Of a stretch of 64,000 nt of DNA, positions 51,819 through 63,090 are shown one piece after another. Source of the stretch: Pelecanus crispus (taxonomy: Eukaryota > Chordata > Aves > Pelecaniformes > Pelecanidae); NCBI RefSeq assembly GCF_030463565.1, contig NC_134676.1, positions 4,986,001 through 5,050,000 of the forward strand. Reading direction: 5' to 3'. Position 1 is the stretch's first letter, and each line of letters starts with the position of its first letter. The translations under genes and the position numbers were made by a program. Under the pieces are notes generated by a model. It was not told the origin of the DNA. It was given only the letters and a program-made list of their open reading frames with translations, and did no database searches.

Positions 51819-53621
51819 AAATGTTTGGGTTTAGCAAACACATGACAAGCAACTCCCTGTTCTCCTGAGCGCTTGTTACAAACCTATTCACCCGGCAAAG
51901 GCAATGTTTCCCTCCTCCAGGGCAACAGGGGAAGCTGCTCTGTTGTGACTGCCTGACTTTCAGCTCTTCTATCACAGAAACAGCAATTACAGGTGTTAAC
52001 TAGGGCAGGAGAACCACAAGATGAAGACCTCAAAGAGCACCATGCCCAGTTCCCACCTCAAGGTCAAACATTAAGTTTTTTAATAGACTTAAGCAACATA
52101 AGAAACTTTAAGAGAAACACTTTAAATTCAACGTTTGTTTGGTGTTCTAAGGGGAGAGCTATTACTGTCTGTACTTAAAATTCTAGCTTGAAAACTGGAA
52201 ATAGGCTGGCACTTGCCTATAAGCAAAACTATATTTGGTCTTATGCTTGACAAGTACCAGAGAAGACTTAAAACCAAATAATTTTTTTTTTTTCGGGGGC
52301 GGGGGGAATTAAGACAAATTTCACATTTTTAAAGAGATACTCAAGGGTTCAAAGATTTACTACTCATTCATTTTTAAAAGCTAGAACTACTTGCTAGTGA
52401 GAAAACAACCAAAACCAAACAGAATTTACCCTTATGTCACAGCACTTCTACCACGCAAGATGTTTCAGCCTTTGAAATACTGTTAGGCACTTTGTGCTGG
52501 TTTAAAAAACATAACTAGTTACAACCAAGACCTTGTTTAACTAAGTTATTGCAGTTATGGATTCATAAAGGTACCTACAAACTTTAATACGAGCAGCCTA
52601 GTTCCACTATTGACGAACTAAGACACAGACACAATTAGACACTAGTTAACAAAGGGGGAAGTTCTCCGTATCAGCTACACGATGTAAAACTAAAAAAAAC
52701 CCGCCAAGTCTTTCAAAAAGCGTCCTTTTAAGTAGCTGTCCAATAACCTCAATGCACAGAAAGTCACAACACTGGAATTGGGGAAATAGTTAAAATATTA
52801 CAAGTCTGCTCAGCCTGCCTTTTTCCTCTTTAAAAAGGACAAGTAGCACAGTTAAATTTTATATTCTCCTCGGATGGCTGTGTCGCCGAAAGCCACATCT
52901 GCAACCCATTAGATGGCAGGAGCTCAAGGGGAACTCAGGCTAGATAAGCATCGAACAACTTGAACTTTTTATTTTCCACATAAAATATATATATTCCCAC
53001 ATCACCCAAGGTAAACAAAGAAGAAAAAAAAAAAAAAACAAAACCAAAAAACCCCAAACACTAGAGGAGCGTGAAACTGGAGCAGTTACACGATTTGTTT
53101 TTCTCCAAACAGCTCATAGGATCGCACAACGCACTACTGAAGTCGCAGGAAGCACAAAGTGGCCAGAAGTTGCTTCCAGGAGCCGTGGCAAGGGTTTCAT
53201 CCGCTGACTCCGGGCAAGGTTCGGGCAAAAAAAGCGGCGGCTGGGGCCGGACTCCCGCGTTCCCGGCGCCGTGTCGGGCCGCGATGGAGGTCACCCCGCG
53301 GCGAGCGCTCAGCGCCGACAGCCGCCCACCGGGCACCCACCTTGTCCTAAAAGCCCTCGGCCGGCGCGGAGGATGCCCGGCGCGGGCTGGGCCGCCTCCC
53401 CGGCCACGGTGGGCCCAGGCCCCCGGGGAGCCGCGGGGCCGTGCCCGCCCGCTCCGGGCCACCGCCGGCCCCGGGTGAGGGGCGGGGGGGAGGCGTGTGA
53501 GGCCGGTACCCGCCCCCCGCCCGCCCGCAGCGGGGCTAACGGCAAGGGCTCCGCCGCCGCGGCGGCCCAGCCCCACCGGAGAGCGCAGCGGGCGAGCCCC
53601 GGCCGCGCCGGCCCCACTCAC

Positions 53622-53760
53622 CTGGTCGACGCAGGGCCCCTCCTGGCCTTCCCCCCGGGGGGCAGCAGCTGGGGCATGGGCGGCCGGGAGGAGCCGGGTC
53701 TCAGCCGCGCCGCCGCCGCCGCCGCCCCCCCCGCCCCCGACGCCAGAGAAAATGTCACCG
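53622..53760 (-). other. ARK2N: ARK2N exon 1 (non-coding leader), 5' end uncertain
   Basis: A consensus donor CGACCAG|GTGAGTGGGG lies at 53622/53621 inside the CpG island. It is the only strong minus-strand donor I noticed upstream of exon 2 in a promoter-like setting. Joined to exon 2 it gives a leader before the ATG at 37712. The transcription start cannot be read from sequence; 53760 is a guess just downstream of the ETS/CRE element at 53783-53797. If transcription starts above 53677, the leader contains an ATG (53677, weak context) opening a 23-residue upstream ORF that crosses the splice junction and stops at 37792-37790. Confidence 0.65.
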
Positions 53761-53782
53761 GAGGCCGCGGGGCTCCGCTGCG

Positions 53783-53797
53783 TGACGTCACTTCCGC
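53783..53797 (-). promoter_or_regulatory. Composite ETS/CRE element
   Basis: On the minus strand the sequence reads GCGGAAGTGACGTCACG. It is an ETS core GGAAGTG fused to a perfect CRE palindrome TGACGTCA (53783-53790). This fused arrangement is a known CpG-island promoter motif bound by GABP-type ETS factors with CREB/ATF. It lies about 160 bp upstream of the exon 1 donor, where a core-promoter-proximal element would be expected. Confidence 0.75.
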
Positions 53798-54419
53798 CCG
53801 CCGCCGCCGGAGCAGCCGAGCGCCGCGCAGAGCGGCCGCCGCCCCGCCTAGCGCCACCCCGCGGCGCAGAGCGGCGCCGAGGCCCGCAGGCTCCGCCCCC
53901 TCCCGCTCCGCTCTCCGCCCCCGCGGCTGCCTGAGGGGAGCGGCGGGCGGGACGGCGGCCGGGCCGGCCCTCACCGGCAGCCCGGAGCAATCGGCCGCTC
54001 CGGGTGTGCTCCCTGTCCGCCCACACCGGCGGGAGAGCCCCTTCCCGAGACCCCCGAGCAGCCCCAGGCCACCGCGGGGCATCGCCTGAGGGGCCGCGCC
54101 CGGCCGCAGCCAGGCCTCGGCGCGTCGAGGCGCCGGTGCCCGTGGTGGCGGGAAGGAGGTGAGAGCGGTCGACGCCGTGTGAGGGGCACGGCGGCGGGCA
54201 GCCGCAGCCGGTTGATGCCGGCTGGAGCCGTGGGTCGCCCACCACGGAGGAAGGCTGAGGGGGCCGGCGGCCGGTAAATCCCCCGGGAGGGAGGCCCGGC
54301 TGCGGGCTAACAGCTCAGCACTTGCTTTGGTTTCCCAGCAGCGAAGCAGAAGCGTGCAAAAAAAAAAAAAATAATCCAGCCACCAAGCCAGGAAACGTGA
54401 AATTGCTACTCTCCCCTTA

Positions 54420-54523
54420 ATTGGTTTAGTGATGGACTTGGTAGTGTTAGGTTAATGGTTGGGCCGGATGATCTTAAAGGTCTTTTCCAACCTAAACAGT
54501 TCTGTGATTCTATTTATGATTCT
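54420..54523 (+). mobile_element. CR1 3'-end fragment
   Basis: About 100 bp matches the CR1 3'UTR of the copy at 40 kb (GTGTTAGGTTAATGGTTGG, then GATGATCTTAAAGGTC and TTTTCCAACCTAAAC). It sits at the edge of the ARK2N CpG island. Confidence 0.9.
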
Positions 54524-56879
54524 AAACCAAGCGCGGCGGTTGGAGCCGACACGCCGGAGGAAAAGAGCGGAGAAGGAAGCAGAAGGAAACCAGGAAATGA
54601 GAAGAAAGAAGCGTCTTCCCCCGGCGCGGGGGCCGGGCGGCGAGGAGGGCCGAGCTCGGGAGAGACGCGGGCGACGGCGGCAGGAGCCCAGCACCGCGAA
54701 CGCCTCTCACCGGTCTCGGCTGACGCTCGCTCTCCCTTCAACGCTGAGCCTGGTGATCCAGCTCTGCGCTCCCTGAGATCAGAGGCCTGGGGGCTGGGTG
54801 GGGGAAGGCGGTGTGCAATTAGGGCGACATTATAATGCGTACATTAAGCGTCGTTCTGATCGTTCTTAATGAGAGTTATTTAGCTTTGCAGCCCCGGGGT
54901 ATATATGCTGCGCAACACACTGTAGGTACTGCTCTGCAATTTGAAAACGTGGCAGCAATCATTTCGGTATGGTCCCTACATCCTGATCAGGGCATACAAA
55001 TGCCTGGGAAAAGCAAGCGTTAAACATGCATCATACAGCAGAGGCACCCTTGGAGGCTCCCGCTCCTCCACAGCTGCTGCTCGCGGCACAGAATCAGCTA
55101 TAGGGTTGATCATATAGAAACGGGTATGCATCTACCCCTGCCACACACCCAAATCACGTACATGAGCTTCGGAAACAAAGACAGACATCCCATACTACCT
55201 CAGGAGCATTTATCACATTGAGGAGAAATAAGAATGAGAGAGACATTCAGCTAGACTTAGGGATACATATTCAGGCATTCATTATTCTCTTTTAAAACAG
55301 TATTTTGCGAAGTATTTCTCACCAAACACGTAAAGAACTTCTTTCGCAAGAGCACCAGCCTCGTCAGTGCGTCCAATATTGGCGGTGTCTGCGCAAGAGG
55401 GAACAAGCAGGGCACTAACGAAATCCGTGCTTAGGAGAAGATAACACCTGCCCTGCGTGGGGCTGCTGGGGGCTCTAATCCAGAGTCTGCTTTGATTTCC
55501 TAACACGGCTCTCGCCGTGCCCTACTACCAGCTAAAATCAACCTCCACAACCTGGCCGGCTACTTCTGGGAAAATAATCCAGAATCTGTATTTACAGGGA
55601 AGGATGCGCTTTGGTGGCACGGCTCCTGAAAGGCGGCCGGAGGACGGCACGCTGTTGCACAGGCGTTAGGACACGGCAGCGAGGAACAGGCGATGCAGTT
55701 TTGGACGGCGTACAGAAAAGCATAAGGACACAGGCGAGGGCGGTGAGCAGCTGCCTCGCATTTGCAAGAAGAGTGATAAATGGAAAGGTGCTCAAAGAGC
55801 CACGACTGAAGGAATCGGCAGCCTGGAGGCATTATGAAAGAAAAGAAGAAATTCTGACTATCATAGGTACAACGGAATTAGTAAACTAAGAAGGGAGACG
55901 TTAGTGGTCTATAAATATTTGAATGAAGTAAGCGGCACAAAGGGTGAAGGCTGGAGATACATTAATGATTTTAATGGGGTGAAATTAAGGAAGGGCATGT
56001 TTCAGCTGAAAATCAGGGTGGAAAGCTTTTGAATGGAGAACCGTAGGCTGGAAAATTGTCTCCCTAAGGGAAGTGGTGAAAGCTTTATTGCCTGAGATTT
56101 TAAATGCCAGATTAGGAGAAATACCGGGGGACTCACTGTGAATTTTCAGGGAGATGGGCTGAAAGATTACGAAGGGAGGAGGAAAGGCGAGAGGTGGTGC
56201 TGGAATTTAGGGAGTACAGCCCAGCACCTCTTCTACGCTCCTTTGGCTCCGTCTTATCACTCTTCGACCGCTTCTGCCAAGAGTGAAATGATTTCAGCAT
56301 TAGTTACCTCCGCGAGGAAGCGATAAGAACTCCTCCGCCACAAAGAAACGCGGTTGAGAAATGGGAGCCTCGGCGGGACATCTCTGGAAGGGATCGGCGG
56401 GGAAGGGAGCGGCGGAGGCTCCTTCAGCTGCGGAGGGGCCCGGCGGTGCAGCCTGAGCTTCCAGGGGACCGTCACCACCGCCGCCACCTCTCCTCTATTG
56501 CGCTTCCCCAAAGACAATGGGAGGAAATTAGCTCAGCGCTGGAGCAGAGGGCAGGAGCAACCCCGAACATGCTCCTGTGTCAAAGTAAAAGCTGGTTGCA
56601 AGAGCATTTTGGCTCGCAAGGGTTTCCAGGCCTGCTTCCCTCACCCGGCTCTTTGCAGGGCGAGCGGAGCTCCTCCGTCCCCGCTCCCATCTCACAACCA
56701 GCCCCAAGCCAAAACTTCCCCTCCAGCTCCAGACTGGGAGAATGACTTTTCACGAGCTCATCCTCACGCATCCGACGGCGGTACCCGTAGGCACATGACT
56801 AAGCATCCTCTGCAGAAGGAATATATAGAAACTTCACCTTCCGAGTAACATTTAAACAACGCCCGTTTTCCAAGCTGGG

Positions 56880-57098
56880 CTGCGGGCTGCCAAGCATCTG
56901 AAAGCACAAATGCGCCGCTGAAAGCCGGCCAAGCCGTCCCCTCGCTGCGCTCCCGCTCCTTCGCGACGTCACCCAGGCGCCTCCGCAGCCGCCAGCGGCG
57001 GCCGGACGGGGACCACGGGAAAGGTGCTCAGGACGCCGAGGAGTTCGCGCACCCCCGAGCTACGGCCCACATCTCCTGGGGGAGGAAGAGGTATAAAA
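56880..57098 (+). promoter_or_regulatory. Small CpG-rich patch with CRE-like site and TATA box
   Basis: CpG density is high in 56880-57070, well separated from the ARK2N island. It has GACGTCACC near 56964 (a CRE with one mismatch) and TATAAAA at 57092-57098 on the plus strand. No gene start on either strand can be tied to it, so promoter activity is a guess. Confidence 0.4.
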
Positions 57099-57123
57099 TC
57101 TTTCCTTGCTGCTGGGTTTTACC

Positions 57124-57160
57124 AGCCAATATTGGCTAATTAAGCAGCTGCTTAATTAGC
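57124..57160. promoter_or_regulatory. Two overlapping perfect palindromes (CCAAT/ATTGG and TAATTA-CAGCTG-TAATTA)
   Basis: 57124-57137 is a 14-bp perfect palindrome with half AGCCAAT, so it carries CCAAT and its inverse ATTGG. It shares GCT (57135-57137) with a 26-bp perfect palindrome at 57135-57160, half GCTAATTAAGCAG. The latter has homeodomain-type TAATTA on each side of a central E-box CAGCTG. A TATAAAA lies at 57092-57098 and a CpG-rich patch just before it. Confidence 0.7.
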
Positions 57161-59624
57161 ATTAAAGGCATCTTTAGCAAGGGGCTAGAGGAAGCATTTA
57201 TTAGATTAGGTCCTAGTTTTGGAGTTGTTGGTTGTTTTTTTTTTTTTTTTGCCAGAGATTACACGGTTCAGGAAGGACGGCGTGATGCTGGATGACCTCA
57301 AGGCAGATGGAGGCAGCGCCGTATCCTCCCACATAGGTGGTACCCAGCGAAGAGAGAAGGAACCACAAGTTTTACTTTAAACACACGCTTATTGGTAAAG
57401 CCTCTGCTTACTCACTCGTGGTTTTTTTTTTTTTTTTTTCAGAAGAAATATTTCTGAATTGGGGAAGGAGAAATCCTTCCAGCCCGGTACTGAATTTTTC
57501 TTTAATGAATTGAGTATATAAGAAAATGAAAAATGTTTCTAAAGCCGCTTGAAGTTACTAACAGCAACTGCATACTCCGAGAAAATGTGAAGGATTTCCT
57601 GCAGCACACAAGGCGGCGTGGACCAGGATTACTATTGTTTCACTGCTGACCTTGTAATTTAAAAATTCAAAGAATAGCTCAGAAATACAAAATCTTTTCC
57701 AGAACTGTAAGACCTATTCAGTACTAGATGTAATTTAAAAAAAAAAAAAAAACTTAAATACACTTACAATTTGACATATCACATTTTCTGCTTCCGAGTA
57801 CCCAAACCAGAATTGCGTATCAAAAGAATATTTGGAGTGTTTTACTGGAGACAGTACAAAATGCAACCGACTTACTTTTAAAATAAATCTTGAAACTATT
57901 TTAATATTTTTAAAAATTCTATTTAATTGCAAAGTCCCATGTTTGTATTCTCTATCTACTAAAGGATAGATATGAATGAAAAAAGATTTTGAATACTTTC
58001 ACGATTGAAAAACAACCACAATGAAATATTTGCAACAAATAGAGTATTTCTACAGTACTAGCTAAAATATATAGCCAAAAGAGATTCCATCTATATTTTC
58101 TGATTGAATGCATTTTGAGTAAATAGATACATACTTCAGCTCAGTAGCCTTAAATCTGCCTCATGTATTTTGCATTTCTCTAGCATTTTATTTTGGTGAT
58201 TCTGGTTTTAGTACTTACATGTTTTCTTTTAAATAAATCCCTATCCCCTAGCTACTCTGGGGATGAATTCTAATTTTTTTCCTAAAGCAATCTTAAAGCA
58301 AAATTGCATTTTGGCCTGATACGAACAGCATTTCACTTCGTGGTAAAACATCTACAAGTTTACACTTGAGGTTGATCACTGGTTTTCACGTCTAGTGCAT
58401 GATTTTAATTCCTTTTTTTCCCCCCAGGTGGAATTTGGATCCTCACATTTTCCAGGAGGAGGAATTGAGCGCACAGTGATAAAGCCTGCACGTCTTTTGC
58501 ACTTTGTCCGTAAAACCAATGGATCTGTAGCTCATCCTGGCCCCCGCTCCAGCCCCGCGGCGTCCCACAGCGTGGACAGCTGCCCCAGAGCAGCGGGAGC
58601 CCCACGGGAAGCACCCAGCGAGCACAACTGCTCTGGGCTTGCAGGTGTTACTAGATGGGTGTCTCCAAAAATCGGGCTGGGAGTTCAGAGCGGAGCAGCT
58701 GATGTAACCTGAAGTGAGGGTGAAGCAGTGGAGGCCTCGCCAGGCATTCGTGTCATTCTCAGTTGGGTGATTATTTCATAATATACAACAGCCGAGGGGT
58801 CCAGCTGGCAGCCTGCCTCCAGAATGCCACGCAGCTCCTCGCCACCCGCTGTGACCTCCGTGGAAACACTCAACAGCTGCCAGGGCAGAAGGTGAAGCCC
58901 CAAATCAAGCATTTTTCTTGGCCGAGCGCTCAGGCTGGCGTGCTCCTGTCTCGGCAGGACTTCTGCGAGGCGTTCCTGTGCCGGCATCCCATCCCCGCGC
59001 TGGAAAAGCTGGACCGCCCCAAAATACCAACAGCGAGGAAGGACATTGCTGCTTGCCCTGCAAGGCACCCTGCCCATGCAAACGCGTAGCTGAAGAGTGA
59101 GAAATCTTAGTGACAGTCCACTGGCTGCATGAATCTCGTTTCTTTGACTTTCCTCGTTTCCATCAAAAGCTGAACTGTCGGACCTGACAACTGGCCGCTG
59201 ATTTACGTTGCATGTGCTGCAGACGGCTCAGCTGTGGCACACAGCTCAAATGCAGCTGCTGGGTATTTTTTTTTTTTTCCCTTGCGTTTCCAACGCTAGC
59301 AAGCAACACGTGGCTATCTTTGGACAGCTCTTGAGCCGGTCTGGCCCTGCCGCTGTCTACGTTCGGGCTCTTTGCCAATGAATGGGACACAGGACGTGCT
59401 GTCAAATAGCAGCAGCCGGGGAGCGGTACAGCTGCCCTGCGGGCGCAGGGGGAGAACACCCCCCAGGTTTCACAGCCGGTGCGGTATTATGTGATGAAGT
59501 GGTGCTAAGGGAGTGCCACAGTCCCGGAAAATCCTCCCAAGCCTTGAGTTGTGGTTACAGATGTGCGATAAAAAGCCTCCATCTCACGTTAGCTGAGTAA
59601 GTCTTGAGGCTCTCATTGAAAAGC

Positions 59625-59830
59625 AGGGCTGGTAGCGTCCTCAAGCCCTGATCTAATCCATCTTTCTATCCTGAAGCACGATCAACACTCCCTCGCATTA
59701 TAAACACTTAAGCAAAGCATTTCTGATCTGCTCTTAAAAGCCTCCAGTGATTAAGATTCCTTAATTGTCAGGCCATGACCTCCAGTGCCTTACAATGGCT
59801 TTCTTGTTAAATCATTCTCCGATGCCTACC
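59625..59830 (-). mobile_element. Ancient CR1-type remnant
   Basis: The plus strand has gatctaatccatctttc, then ctgctcttaaaagcctcca, then gtgattaagattcc. This resembles the antisense of the old amniote CR1 C-terminal coding region and 3' end (atctagtccat ... tgctcttaaaaacctccaatgatggggattcc). It is too diverged to place in a subfamily. Confidence 0.5.
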
Positions 59831-61974
59831 CAGCTACGTTCCGATGCCTTTCAAGACTGGCTTCTTTCCCCTTCTGCAACAGGAAGGATCACATTATGCT
59901 CTTGCTCCTTCCAGATTCAGACTACTCCCTCACCTTCTTTTGGTGGCTTTTTTGGTAAGCAGTAGTACCTGTTGTCATCCCTGCACTACTGTGCCTGCTC
60001 TAGATTTCACATCGGTTACCTCCCAGGTCATCTCCCCTTAGCCAGTTTAGCCCACGTGTACAAAAGACGGCTTGTCCACTCACTTTTGCCATCTTGATTT
60101 CTAGCCCAGAAGGAACTGAAGATGAATAGCCATGAAACTAGGGCAACTAACCCCTTCCTAACATCTTGATTTAAAAACAGCAACTCCCTCCGGTGTTGAT
60201 GAGGCCAAAGATTCCCATTCTCTGAAAATCCTTCAATTCTTCCCCATCGCAGCGTAAGAAACAGGGTGACGAAGGCCACGAGGTGAGGAGGCTGTGGCAC
60301 TTTACCAACACCAGCGTCATTCTGAGCCTGCAGCTTCTTAGAAACCAGAGCTACGCCCTAAGCGTAATCAGATCCAGCTCTCACAGTCCTACTGCTTCAA
60401 GGGAGGACACGAAGCAACAGAAAGGATCTCTTTTCCTGCAGATCAATGAAATCAATTTCTGCAGTGAAGTAGCAGCTCCTGAGGACAGGCACACCATACT
60501 CAGTCATTACCATAATCTTTTGCAACTCTTAATTGCAAACAGACGTAGCTACAAATTGTCACTGAGAGCACCACTGCTATTTGTCTGGATGTTGCCCAGT
60601 ACAAACGGACTCTAGACCATGCCTGGCGTCCTTAGGTGCTGCCACTATTTCTATTTTTCCCCATCCACAGGAGATTTTCAGACTTTTGGCTTTAGTACAA
60701 AACAACTTTTAAAACCTGGGGTGTTTAAGGCTGGTGTGGTGGTGGCATGGAAGTAAGAGGAGGGGCTCTGGGGACCCTTTTGGAAGACGACATTTGGGGT
60801 AGAATTGGAAAGGACAATCCAGCTTCAAAATTATCACAACCCACGGTGGTTCTGCAAAAATATTCATGTATTTTCAGATCTAGAAAGGTCTTACTATAAA
60901 GCCTTTTTTTGTTTTTAAAGCTATCACTTCACTATCCATAAAGCTATTTATCTACTTTCATTTGCTTAGCTCTGTTTATAATTTACGGAGAAACAACAAA
61001 TAGTCAATGGTAGACTGTTCTCTCTCAAAGCCTTGAACATGAGCAAACCTTACAGGTTAGTGCCATGGGCTTCCATTTTCTCAGATGACAAAGAAACAAC
61101 AGAACCTCAGGAGACTCACGCTGCTACATCTCATCTCAGTACAATTTGCTGATCTGTGAAGCCAAAACTATGACCCATGTGAACCAAGTCAGAGCTCAGC
61201 CTCTTTCCATGAAGGTAGACAGCTGTCACACACCCAAAAAAAAACCCCTTTGGGCTGCCTCAGGGCTTTAGAAGGCAATGGGAACTACTTATTCTAAGCC
61301 TTAGATCACAATTTCCTTATTGTTCACTTTGATTAACATATCAAATCCCTGCTGAAGACATTAAGGAGAAATTTAACCGTTCACTTCTGTTTAAAGAAAA
61401 TGCTCAAACCAAGAAGTGCTCCAGGCATGAGTCTAGAACTCATCTTGACAAACTTGGAAAAAAACATTATGTGTCCCTAACCCTGAAATGACAAGAGAAA
61501 ACAAAACAAGGGAGCAAAACCCAATGATCTAGTAGATGTAAAGGGAGTCTGTCATCACCATAGTTGCACCTCCAAAGAGACAACTCCAGGAAAAATCCAG
61601 AGCCTGGACAGGGAAAAAGGAGAAAACCAGACTCCCTGATCGGTTCAATTCTAAGTGGTAATGGTCAACCAAATCCTGACAGGGACATCTCCTGGTGAAG
61701 GTGCTGTCTGGAGGCCAGGTGTGTATCACATACAGAAAAAACGGATAAAGAAACAGTAAGTTTGGGGGTTGTTTTATGAAAAATAGGTGATGTTTACAAA
61801 CGCAAGGCTACGTCAACACCTAAAAATGAGCGTGCTTGCTGGAAGGTCACAAGTGTGCCATCCAACGGCAAGAAGAGTAAGCCAGAAAGCTGCAGAAGTA
61901 GGGCAAAAATTCCAAAATGTTTTACTAGTGCAAATAAATAGACAGTAGAAGGGAAATCTTCCACGCAGGCCGCT

Positions 61975-62058
61975 TCAGGTGAACTGGAGTTTGCTGGGCT
62001 CTGGCATCTCAAGAGTCAGCGTATCAATCTGCTTTGAGAACTCTGCCTCCAAGGCATT
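61975..62058 (-). CDS. HAUS1: HAUS1 last coding exon
   Basis: The acceptor is ctctcctgctag before 62058 and the stop is TGA at 61977-61975. It encodes 27 residues beginning NALEAEFSKQID and ending SKLQFT. It joins the previous exon in phase 0 and continues the C-terminal coiled coil: human HAUS1 has DSIEAELTRRVDMMEL here. The bird tail runs about ten residues further than the human end. Gene order (HAUS1 upstream of ARK2N, same strand) is as in human. A canonical AATAAA was not found in the flank; variant hexamers occur at 61778-61773 (CATAAA) and 60980-60975 (TATAAA). Confidence 0.92.
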   Translation of the reverse strand, partial: NALEAEFSKQIDTLTLEMPEPSKLQFT

Positions 62059-63090
62059 CTAGCAGGAGAGAAAAGCAAGAGGAATCAGTGACCATGAAAC
62101 AGTTTTCCTACATTTTTGTTAGACAAACATATCTGCAATGATCGAACCTTGGGATATTATTAGCACTGATTAACCCAAGTATTGGACCAGAAGGTCTCAC
62201 TACTGCAAACAGTGGCAGTCTCTGTAGACAGCTCCAGAGAAATCTCCAAATCAAGGGCTAAACAAGCTCGGTTGCCTTTATACTGTGATATCAGACACCT
62301 TCAAGCTGAAGAGGTACACTCCAGAGGCAAGTATTCTGACCTGGTAAAAGCCTCAGGCTGGTAAGGCTTGTATTTCTGGATCAAAACCAAGTGGGTTACC
62401 GACCTGAGCAGTCCCATCTGAAACTGTACAAAATACTCTCAAATAGCTATGGTTTTTTTGATTGCAGCTTTAACGCTTATCACTGAGTATCTTGCTCTTT
62501 GTCTATGAGCAAGCAGACAGTAGCCCAAAGAAATTAAGACAGGTTTTATGTTCAAATGTGGCCCAGCTCACTCAGGAAAGCTACGTACGAACTTCCCAAA
62601 CAGCTTTATATCAGTGTTTCCCAACAACCATACCTGCAGATTACACAAGCACGGATGAAATGGGCATTCTGTTTTATAGGGGAAGGTCCCCATCGCAGTC
62701 TAGGAGACAGCTGTCAAATAAAATACGGGCCCTAGAGCCCTCTGAGAGTTTGGGAGCAGGGAGGAAGGTTGGGAGACCAGTAAGTTGCAACACAGCTGAG
62801 TGAATAAACATTCTGACAGGTGAAGCAGACAAAACCCAGAGGGATATAGATACCTAATCCCCACTGATACCATTATGCCCAACTGCCTTTGTAGCTTAGA
62901 TACCGTTCCTCCACCAGTTCCTCCTACCAATATGCACAGCTTCTGCCTTACCAGAGCAAAACTTCCCTCTAGAGATCATTAAGACTACAATCTGAGGTAG
63001 ATAAATCCACAACCAATTAATATATATAGCTTGTTTTGGAATGACAGCACTCATTTAAATCTCTGTGAAAGATAAAAAAAAAAACCTTAC
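62059..63090 (-). other. HAUS1 last intron
   Basis: Intron between the two visible HAUS1 exons. It has no repeat or ORF that I can support. Confidence 0.9.

Larger units (their letters stand above)
37806..53621 (-). other. ARK2N intron 1
   Basis: A 15.8-kb first intron. It holds the 22-bp palindrome (38.9 kb), CR1 (40.2 kb), hairpin (42.4 kb), an unusually long open frame at 45943-45197, a MIR-like remnant (46.3 kb) and a G run (51.8 kb). Otherwise nothing recognisable. Confidence 0.8.
53200..54260. promoter_or_regulatory. CpG-island promoter of ARK2N
   Basis: About 1 kb is extremely GC- and CpG-rich against an AT-rich surround, with many GC-box-like runs. It contains the exon 1 donor of ARK2N on the minus strand. 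Long ORFs on both strands here (up to about 390 codons) reflect low stop-codon frequency in GC-rich DNA and show no recognisable protein. A plus-strand donor-like site (ggaaggag|gtgaga near 54148) leaves room for a divergent transcript, but nothing else supports one. Confidence 0.85.
54261..61974. other. Intergenic region between ARK2N and HAUS1
   Basis: No coding gene is recognised. The lower-coordinate end flanks the ARK2N island, and the upper end includes the HAUS1 3'UTR of unknown length. It holds CR1 pieces at 54420 and 59625, a possible decayed LINE at 55860-56110, and the CpG/TATA/palindrome cluster at 56880-57160. Confidence 0.7.

Noticed and set aside
53061-54245. 394-codon minus-strand ORF, and a 272-codon plus-strand ORF at 53271-54089, in the CpG island
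   Set aside because: GC-rich DNA has few stops. The products are low-complexity Gly/Ala/Arg/Pro, open on both strands, and cross the exon 1 donor.
56354-56848. 164-codon plus-strand ORF
   Set aside because: GC-rich, no family resemblance, overlaps long ORFs in other frames.
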